DNA of 5,172 nucleotides from NCBI GenBank assembly GCA_001796495.1, contig MGMR01000096.1, forward strand, positions 1-5,172, in the 5' to 3' direction. Below the pieces are notes generated by a model. The model did not search any database. It was not told the origin of the DNA and was given only the letters and a program-made list of their open reading frames with translations. Positions 1 to 4,082 of this stretch are shown here, piece by piece. Both the position numbers and the translations under genes were made by a program. Origin of the DNA: Chloroflexi bacterium RBG_13_51_18. Its GTDB lineage: Bacteria; Chloroflexota; Dehalococcoidia; Dehalococcoidales; RBG-16-60-22. Position 1 is the first letter of the stretch; each line of letters opens with the position of its first letter.

Positions 1-2
1 GA

Positions 3-545
3 AACAGGGTGGCAATACTTACCATAGGCGGCGGCTTCGGGGTGGTGACGGCCCAGGACTGCGAGAAGGAAGGACTGGAAATAACCGCGCTCGAACCCCG
101 GACGCTGAAAAAAATGAAGGCTATTTTGCCCTCGCGGTGGACGCCGGGCAACCCGGTCGACCTCGTGGGCACGCGTCAGGCAAGCGGGGAGAGTATCAGC
201 GACGCCTGTCTGCAGCTGTTATTAGAGGATAAAAACGTCGATAGTATCATATCCCTAATGCCGCCGATGATGATGCCTCCCCAGATGATGGAGCAGGCCA
301 GCCCGGCACAATTACTCAAGATGCAACAAGAGATTGAAAAAAAACAGGAAAAGTTGTATCAACAGATTAAAGAATATGATAAACCGCTGGTATATATCCG
401 CAGAATAAGTTTTTCTGCTGTCAGCAGGCCTGATAAACCGACAGCTCCAACAAAACCAACGATTCCGGAATACAATCACCCCCGCCGCGCCGCCCGGGTA
501 TTACGCTACCTCGCTGGATACCGGAAATATCTGGAAAACAGTTAG
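3..545 (+). CDS. NDP-forming acyl-CoA synthetase (acetate--CoA ligase, ADP-forming, type), C-terminal part, 5'-truncated by window edge
   Basis: This family makes acyl-CoA from acid, CoA and ATP, or runs in reverse to gain ATP from acyl-CoA in anaerobes; it is cytoplasmic. The frame is open to the left edge, and the residues N-R before VAILT fit the family's 'gnRVAILTNGGG' motif, so the GTG at 9 is internal. Visible: the glycine-rich loop TIGGGFGVVTAQD (residues 5-17 from that GTG), the NPVDLVG motif near residue 48, and a C-terminal RAARVLRYLAGYRKYL that matches the usual end of the CoA-ligase (alpha) region. The protein stops there, so it is either a separate alpha subunit or the end of a beta-alpha fusion; the missing part would decide. 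A Met-rich stretch (residues 84-94) leads into a charged, probably helical segment (about 101-125). The gene converges with the minus-strand cluster. The family is secure, the substrate is not. Confidence 0.85.
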   Translation, partial: NRVAILTIGGGFGVVTAQDCEKEGLEITALEPRTLKKMKAILPSRWTPGNPVDLVGTRQASGESISDACLQLLLEDKNVDSIISLMPPMMMPPQMMEQASPAQLLKMQQEIEKKQEKLYQQIKEYDKPLVYIRRISFSAVSRPDKPTAPTKPTIPEYNHPRRAARVLRYLAGYRKYLENS

Positions 546-553
546 ACTCCTGC

Positions 554-583
554 TTATAACACCATCTCTTTTAAGTCAGCGGC
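554..583 (-). pseudogene. Possible detached 3' end of a CoA-transferase subunit B gene
   Basis: Read on the minus strand these ten codons give A-A-D-L-K-E-M-V-L-stop. The intact CoA-transferase B gene at 1359-2024 ends K-D-L-K-E-M-A-L-stop. Over the eight shared codons including the stop, 19 of 24 bases agree, and four of the five differences leave the residue, or the stop, unchanged. An in-frame TAA lies just upstream at 587-589, so nothing longer is coded now. I read it as the tail left behind after an insertion or a partial gene duplication. The similarity is short, so chance cannot be excluded. Confidence 0.35.
560..577. repeat. Left copy of an 18-nt imperfect direct repeat flanking an AT-rich block
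   Basis: The plus strand reads CACCATCTCTTTTAAGTC here and CGCCATCTCTTTCAAGTC at 1365-1382. That is 16 of 18 identical in the same orientation, 805 bp apart. Identity stops abruptly at the right end of both copies. Confidence 0.6.
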
Positions 584-597
584 TATTTACCCGCCGA

Positions 598-613
598 GCT
601 ATCCCGTGATAGC
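598..613. terminator. Small hairpin between convergent genes, possible weak terminator
   Basis: GCTATC, loop CCGT, GATAGC gives a perfect 6-bp stem with a 4-nt loop. A T6 run follows at 629-634 on the plus strand, 15 nt past the stem, too far for a standard intrinsic terminator of the synthetase gene. GGCTAT at 581-586 could pair instead with ATAGCC at 609-614. No T-run follows on the minus strand. It is the only candidate terminator in the 93-bp convergent gap. Confidence 0.25.
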
Positions 614-638
614 CCTCCGCGTATTATATTTTTTAGAG

Positions 639-1148
639 TTAAGGAGATAATATTTCCATAATTATTTTTCTATCCCAATCATAATACAAATAGCCCCAAG
701 AAAATGTTTCCTCGCAGTAGTAAAGTGTTTTTGAATCCAGGCTGAAAACCACAAGTTTTTCAAAAGCAGCCCAATGCTTTTGTGGTTCTTTCCCACGTAT
801 ATATTCAGTTGTTTCTGTGTTAACCGAATCAACAATCGCTACTGGGAAACACAAAAAACCATATCCAAATCCGCGTGGCGGAAAAATCCCTCTTGTCTTC
901 CTTGCATGATTGAAGGCTTTTGTAGAAAAATCTTTTAGTGTATGAATATCTGAAGTTTCTAATTTGGAAAAAACAAAAAAAGTAGTTAATAAACCGAATC
1001 TCCCCATAACAAATTTTGTTTGTCTAGCTACATATTCGAAAGTATGATTTTTGTATTTTACACCCTCTTTAACATGATAATTCCTCAGCTTAAGCTTATC
1101 GATTACTATTGAGAGATACTCTTGGGTATCTACTTTTTTATCATACAT
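639..1148 (-). CDS. Conserved-looking protein of unknown function (169 aa)
   Basis: I cannot name the family. The frame is open from a GTG at 1166, which shares one base with the preceding TAG stop. I prefer the ATG at 1148-1146 because a GAGAG ribosome site lies 8 nt before it and none precedes the GTG; the longer form would add six residues (175 aa). The protein is rich in aromatic and charged residues and has no signal peptide or convincing membrane helix. It starts with a helical, charged segment, followed by alternating beta-like stretches (FEYVARQTKF, TTFFVFSKLE), a Pro/Gly turn (FPPRGFGYGFLCFPVAIV, about residues 88-105), KHWAAFEKLVVFSL, and an aromatic tail (FSWGYLYYDW). The Pro/Gly and HWAAFE blocks look like family signatures and recall unannotated proteins from archaea and bacteria; that is memory, not a search. 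It is AT-rich compared with the metabolic genes upstream and is probably co-transcribed with the small membrane protein. Confidence 0.7.
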   Translation of the reverse strand: MYDKKVDTQEYLSIVIDKLKLRNYHVKEGVKYKNHTFEYVARQTKFVMGRFGLLTTFFVFSKLETSDIHTLKDFSTKAFNHARKTRGIFPPRGFGYGFLCFPVAIVDSVNTETTEYIRGKEPQKHWAAFEKLVVFSLDSKTLYYCEETFSWGYLYYDWDRKIIMEILSP

Positions 1149-1156
1149 TTGTTTTT

Positions 1157-1161
1157 CTCTC
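1157..1161 (-). promoter_or_regulatory. Ribosome binding site that selects the ATG at 1148
   Basis: The minus strand reads GAGAG, then 8 nt (AAAAACAA), then ATG. The alternative GTG at 1166 has only AT-rich sequence upstream with no purine-rich SD. Confidence 0.5.
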
Positions 1162-1165
1162 TTCA

Positions 1166-1351
1166 CTAAGATTGAAATATATGTATCATAGTCGTTATTA
1201 GTTGGCCAATTGTAAGCGCAACAAGAATCCAGAGCACAATTCCCGATAATGGAATTTGCTGTTTGCCTAATTTCTTAAAAACAGCTCGAATGTGTATCAA
1301 GCCTGCTAAAACAAATATAGATATCAACAACGATATTAAGTCACTTGACAT
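1166..1351 (-). CDS. Small two-helix membrane protein (61 aa)
   Basis: No family is recognised. Two hydrophobic segments fill almost the whole protein: about residues 5-21 (LISLLISIFVLAGLIHI) and about 37-58 (SGIVLWILVALTIGQLITTM and onward). They are joined by a short basic loop, RAVFKKLGKQQIP. By the positive-inside rule the loop should face the cytoplasm with both ends outside. The ATG at 1351-1349 lies 7 nt after the CoA-transferase B stop, with only a weak AGG upstream, so translation is probably coupled. It is AT-rich like the next gene, whose possible GTG start overlaps this stop by one base, so the two look like a unit. Close packing, a sensible membrane topology and its own start and stop support a real gene. 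Its role is unknown. Confidence 0.6.
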   Translation of the reverse strand: MSSDLISLLISIFVLAGLIHIRAVFKKLGKQQIPLSGIVLWILVALTIGQLITTMIHIFQS

Positions 1352-1358
1352 ATAGAAC

Positions 1359-2024
1359 CTAAAGCGCCATCTCTTTCAAGTCTTTTACAACTTTCAATTT
1401 AGCTTCCGTCAAAGCCTGCACTTCCTGTGCCGTCCAGCCGGGGGCGGTCTCTTTCAAGAGCAGTCCTTCCGGGGTTACCTCGATGACGGAGATATCCGTG
1501 ACAATTAAGTTGACGCAGTGGGGGGCGGTTAAGGGGAAGGTGCATTTTTTCAGGACTTTGGGCTGATTATCTTTTGTGGTGTGGGTCATGACGGTAATCA
1601 GGTGGTGCGCCCCGAAGGCCAGGTCCATCGCCCCGCCGATATTGCCCGGTCGCCCCAACTGCATTGTCCAGTTGGCGAGATCGCCTTTTTCCGAGACTTG
1701 CAGGGCGCCCAGCACACAAAGGTCGATGTGCCTCCCTCTTATCATCGTGAACGACTGGTCGTGGTCGAAGAAGCACATGCCGGGCTTGCGGGTAGCGAAC
1801 TGGCCGGTGGCGTTAACGAGGTGGAAGTCCTCGTCTTCCGGCCGGGTAGGCGTGGGCCCAAAGCCCAGACAGCCGTTTTCCGCGTGAAAAATAACCTCGA
1901 TGCCTTCCGGGATAAAGTTGGCCGCCTGGGTGGGAATACCGAATCCCAGGTTGATTACCATGCCGTCTTTGAACTCTTTAGCTACCCTTAAAGCCATCGT
2001 TTGCTCGTCAAGTCGTTCTTTCAT
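1359..2024 (-). CDS. CoA-transferase subunit B (family I, SCOT/3-oxoacid type)
   Basis: Catalytic subunit of a heteromeric family I CoA-transferase, which moves CoA between acyl-CoA and a free acid through a glutamyl-CoA thioester. At 221 aa it has the usual length. Visible family landmarks are VINLGFGIPTQAANFIPEG (23-41), HAENGCLGFGP (47-57) with the expected catalytic Glu49 (codon 1880-1878), PGMCFFDHDQSFTMIRGRHIDL (81-102), LGALQVSEKGDLANW (105-119), GGAMDLAFGAHHLI (130-143) and KKCTFPLTAPHCVNLIVTD (159-177). The usual motif around the active Glu is SENG; here it is AENG. The start ATG at 2024 has an AAGGGGG ribosome site 6 nt upstream. The gene begins one base after the subunit A stop (TAA-G-ATG), so the two are translationally coupled. 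Likely acids are acetoacetate, other 3-oxoacids, acetate or butyrate; the sequence does not choose between them. Confidence 0.92.
   Translation of the reverse strand: MKERLDEQTMALRVAKEFKDGMVINLGFGIPTQAANFIPEGIEVIFHAENGCLGFGPTPTRPEDEDFHLVNATGQFATRKPGMCFFDHDQSFTMIRGRHIDLCVLGALQVSEKGDLANWTMQLGRPGNIGGAMDLAFGAHHLITVMTHTTKDNQPKVLKKCTFPLTAPHCVNLIVTDISVIEVTPEGLLLKETAPGWTAQEVQALTEAKLKVVKDLKEMAL
1365..1382. repeat. Right copy of the 18-nt direct repeat, inside the 3' end of CoA-transferase B
   Basis: This copy lies in the last codons of the CoA-transferase B gene (coding K-D-L-K-E-M-A on the minus strand). Mismatches to the left copy are at 1366 (G against A) and 1377 (C against T). Confidence 0.6.
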
Positions 2025-2025
2025 C

Positions 2026-2751
2026 TTAAGCCCCCTTCCTCACCGCCACGCGGTCGACATAGATGCTTGGCGTAACGATAACCTCCGGGTCAAGGCTGCC
2101 CAGTTCCACCAGTTCATCCACCTCAACGATGGTCACTTTGGCCGCGCCCGCCATCACGGGATTAAAGTTGCGGGAAGTACCCTGGTAAACACAGTTGCCG
2201 TAGCGGTCGGCGCGGTAGGCCCGCACCAGAGCGAAATCGGCCTTCAGGGGATACTCCAGTATATGGTCGCGTCCATCGATAATGCGCTTTTCCTTGCCTT
2301 TTTCCAGGACGGTGCCGGCGCCGGTGGGGATAAAAAACGCCCCGACACCCGCTTTAGCCGCCCGGATTCTTTCCGCCAGCGTTCCTTGAGGAACCATTTC
2401 TACTTCCAATTCTCCAGCCTGCCACTTTTCAAAGAGGGGCGCAGGCATACCGGGTCGGGCCATGCCGGGAAAAGCGCAGATGGCCTTTTTCACCTGACCG
2501 GACTGTATTAAAATACCTCCATCGTCGTAGTTGGGCGGTGTCTTGCGGAAGGGCTTAGAGCCTTCCGGCGCGCGTCCCATCCCGGGGGTATTGGCGGCAA
2601 GGGTGAGGTTTTTAGCCCCCTGTTTCACTAAAGCCCGCAGCAGGTTGCTGGGCGTGCCGTTGGCCGGGCCGAAGCCGCCCATCAGGATAACGGCGCCATC
2701 GAAAACGTCGGCAACCGCCGCATCGAAGCTTTCAACGACTTTATTTATCAT
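2026..2751 (-). CDS. CoA-transferase subunit A (family I, SCOT/3-oxoacid type)
   Basis: Partner subunit that forms the CoA-binding part of the transferase. From the chosen ATG it is 241 aa; the frame extends to a TTG at 2778, but AAGGAG with a 6-nt spacer precedes the ATG at 2751. Landmarks are the glycine motif GGFGPANGTP (25-34), ELEVEMVPQGTLAERIRAAK (114-133), AFFIPTGAGT (138-147), ALVRAYRADRYGN (174-186), RNFNPVMAGAAK (194-205) and a terminal LGSLDPEVIVTPSIYVDRV. Two features differ from well-known members: the motif after GGFG is PANGTP rather than the more usual form ending GIP, and about 15 extra residues (roughly 60-76, GRAPEGSKPFRKTPPNY) lie between the LAANTPG strand and GGILIQSGQVKK. 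This may reshape the acyl pocket. Subunit B follows after one base. The 150-bp gap upstream, with a hairpin pair, may separate it partly from the thiolase transcript. Confidence 0.92.
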   Translation of the reverse strand: MINKVVESFDAAVADVFDGAVILMGGFGPANGTPSNLLRALVKQGAKNLTLAANTPGMGRAPEGSKPFRKTPPNYDDGGILIQSGQVKKAICAFPGMARPGMPAPLFEKWQAGELEVEMVPQGTLAERIRAAKAGVGAFFIPTGAGTVLEKGKEKRIIDGRDHILEYPLKADFALVRAYRADRYGNCVYQGTSRNFNPVMAGAAKVTIVEVDELVELGSLDPEVIVTPSIYVDRVAVRKGA

Positions 2752-2757
2752 ACTGAA

Positions 2758-2763
2758 CTCCTT
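2758..2763 (-). promoter_or_regulatory. Strong ribosome binding site for CoA-transferase subunit A
   Basis: AAGGAG, then TTCAGT, then ATG at 2751-2749. This fixes the subunit A start and excludes the upstream TTG at 2778. Confidence 0.8.
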
Positions 2764-2769
2764 ATGGTT

Positions 2770-2792
2770 AAGTAACAAGTATCAAGTAACAA
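2770..2792. repeat. Short direct repeat in the leader of CoA-transferase subunit A
   Basis: AAGTAACAA occurs at 2770-2778 and again at 2784-2792, separated by GTATC (period 14). On the minus strand this reads as TTGTTACTT repeated, 10 to 32 nt upstream of the AAGGAG site. It could be an operator or a piece of dispersed repeat; I saw no clear -35/-10 pair around it. Confidence 0.4.
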
Positions 2793-2807
2793 ACCCCTCC
2801 CCCTATT

Positions 2808-2893
2808 GTCATTCTGGCGTAGGCCAGAATCCATCAAGAATTTTCACTTTTTTTAATATTCACAAAATGGATTCCAGCCTTCGCTGGAATGAC
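2808..2893. repeat. REP-like element: two inverted hairpins around an AT-rich spacer
   Basis: The left arm (2808-2834) is GTC, an 8-bp hairpin ATTCTGGC/GCCAGAAT with loop GTAG, then CCAT. The right arm (2867-2893) is its inverted counterpart: ATGG, a hairpin ATTCCAGC/GCTGGAAT with loop CTTC, then GAC. The arms agree at 22 of 27 positions as inverted repeats, and the four stem differences form two compensatory base-pair changes. The arms flank a 32-nt AT-rich spacer. GTCATTC...GAATCC palindromes of this style are, from memory, common dispersed repeats in many bacterial genomes (REP/BIME-like). It lies 8 nt past the thiolase stop, and could protect the upstream mRNA 3' end or reduce read-through into the CoA-transferase genes. 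Neither hairpin is followed directly by a T-run on the minus strand. Confidence 0.8.
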
Positions 2894-2901
2894 GTTTTAT
2901 T

Positions 2902-4080
2902 TCAGTCTCTTTGTCCCAATATCGTCACACTGCCGATGCCGCTGCCCGGGTTCATCCCGAAGTTATGAGTCAGGCCGAGAGAGGGATTTTTCCGCTGGCG
3001 TGGACCGGCTTTGCCCTGCATCTGCTTGTAGATTTCATATATCATGCGCAAACCGCTGGCGCCGATGGGGTGCCCGAAGCTTTTAAGTCCACCGTCGGGG
3101 TTGACGGCCAGTTTGCCATCGAGTTTGAAAGTCCCGTTCCTGACGTATTCCGGGCCTTTACCGCGCGGGCAGAAGCCGAGGTCTTCCGTAATAACCATCT
3201 CGGTGATGCTGAAACAGTCGTGAACCTCGGCAAGGTCGATTTCTTTAAAGGGTTCTTTAATGCCCGCCATGGCGTAAGCCTGCTGGCCGGCGCGCACCGT
3301 TTCCTCCATGTGCACCATGTCGTACGAAGGCTGGAGGTATCCCTGCCGTGCGCCGACGGCCAGTCCCAGGCCTTTCACCATAATATAATCGTCACGGAAT
3401 TTTTTCGCCATATCCGCCCGGCAGAGAACCGCCGCCGCCGAGCCGTCGCTGACGCCGCAGGCGTCGTAAAGTCCGAGCGGCCAGGAGACCATCGGGGCGT
3501 TGATAGCCATCTCTTCCGTGATTTCCCGCTGGAAATGCGCCCGGGGATTTAGTGACCCGTTGTGGTGGTTCTTTACCGATATTTTCGCCAGCACCTGCTT
3601 GAGTTCTTCGTAAGTCATGCCGTAATGCGCCATGTAGCGGGTAGCCATGCGGGCGAAAAACATCGCTGCGGACATGCCCCACTCCATCGTGCCGTTACCG
3701 CCGGCGCCGCTGACCGTGCCCAGGCCGCCCATGCCCTGGTCTTTAAGCTTTTCCACCCCGATAGCGAGGACGACATCGTAAACGCCGGAGGCGATACCGA
3801 AGCAGGCGTTGCGCAGGGCTTCGGTGGCAGTGGCGCAGAGATTTTCCACGCGGGTGACGGGAACATAGTCCAGCTTAAGCGCGGTGGCACATGGTTCGGC
3901 GGTATTAAGGCGGGTAGTCCCGAACCAGACCGCCTGGATATCCTTCATTTCGATGCCGGCGTCCTCAACAGCCTCGGAGGCAGCATCCACGAGCATGTCT
4001 TCGGCGCTCTTGTCCCAGTTTTCACCGAACTTGGTGCAGCCCATACCGACGATGGCGACTTTATCTTTAATGCTTTCCAT
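2902..4080 (-). CDS. Thiolase family protein (SCP2/lipid-transfer-protein type acyl-CoA acetyltransferase)
   Basis: A 392-aa thiolase that joins two acyl-CoA molecules or cleaves a 3-oxoacyl-CoA with CoA; cytoplasmic. Visible catalytic features are the nucleophile Cys82 in VENLCATATEAL (codon 3837-3835), His287-Asp-Cys289-Phe in AEVHDCF, and His337 in SFGHPIGASG. The CxG motif that carries the C-terminal catalytic Cys of classical biosynthetic thiolases is absent; the end reads THNFGMNPGSGIGSV. In SCP2-type and archaeal thiolases the HDCF block is thought to supply that function. The N-terminal KVAIVGMGCTKFGE also matches that subgroup rather than the PhaA/AtoB type. The ATG at 4080 follows the preceding stop by 2 nt, with AAGGAG 11 nt upstream inside the previous gene. 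SCP2-type thiolases often need a DUF35 partner, and the adjacent upstream gene carries one as a fused domain. Substrate unknown; acetoacetyl-CoA is plausible. All residues expected for a working thiolase are present. Confidence 0.9.
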   Translation of the reverse strand: MESIKDKVAIVGMGCTKFGENWDKSAEDMLVDAASEAVEDAGIEMKDIQAVWFGTTRLNTAEPCATALKLDYVPVTRVENLCATATEALRNACFGIASGVYDVVLAIGVEKLKDQGMGGLGTVSGAGGNGTMEWGMSAAMFFARMATRYMAHYGMTYEELKQVLAKISVKNHHNGSLNPRAHFQREITEEMAINAPMVSWPLGLYDACGVSDGSAAAVLCRADMAKKFRDDYIMVKGLGLAVGARQGYLQPSYDMVHMEETVRAGQQAYAMAGIKEPFKEIDLAEVHDCFSITEMVITEDLGFCPRGKGPEYVRNGTFKLDGKLAVNPDGGLKSFGHPIGASGLRMIYEIYKQMQGKAGPRQRKNPSLGLTHNFGMNPGSGIGSVTILGQRD

Positions 4081-4082
4081 CT

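Larger units (their letters stand above)
578..1364. other. AT-rich block between the direct repeats, possible inserted segment
   Basis: The block holds the two small minus-strand genes and a hairpin. Most of it is much richer in A+T than its surroundings: by hand count 961-1020 has 15 G/C in 60, against 44 in 60 at 3421-3480 in the thiolase gene. The 578-620 edge is less AT-rich. No integrase, transposase or terminal inverted repeats are visible, so the mechanism is unknown. That the block is foreign is inferred from base composition and the flanking repeats. Confidence 0.4.

Noticed and set aside
675..1148. PD-(D/E)xK nuclease-like reading of the 169-aa protein (FEYVAR followed by FVFSK)
   Set aside because: The spacing is loosely reminiscent, but the acidic residue expected before the Lys is missing and no other nuclease motif is seen.
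1900..2511. Long plus-strand open frame (203 aa) opposite the CoA-transferase genes
   Set aside because: It is antisense to two well-supported genes with matching family motifs; its translation shows no recognisable domain, and its openness follows from the GC-rich codons of the real genes.
2752..2778. TTG at 2778 as start of CoA-transferase subunit A
   Set aside because: The added residues are not family-like, and the AAGGAG site is correctly spaced for the ATG at 2751.
2811..2854. Left REP hairpin plus T7 run (2848-2854) as an intrinsic terminator
   Set aside because: The T-run is on the plus strand, 17 nt from the stem, and no plus-strand gene ends there; it does not suit the minus-strand operon.
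2770..2893. Short CRISPR array from the repeated units in the gap
   Set aside because: There are only two inverted arms and one small direct repeat, with no regular repeat-spacer series.
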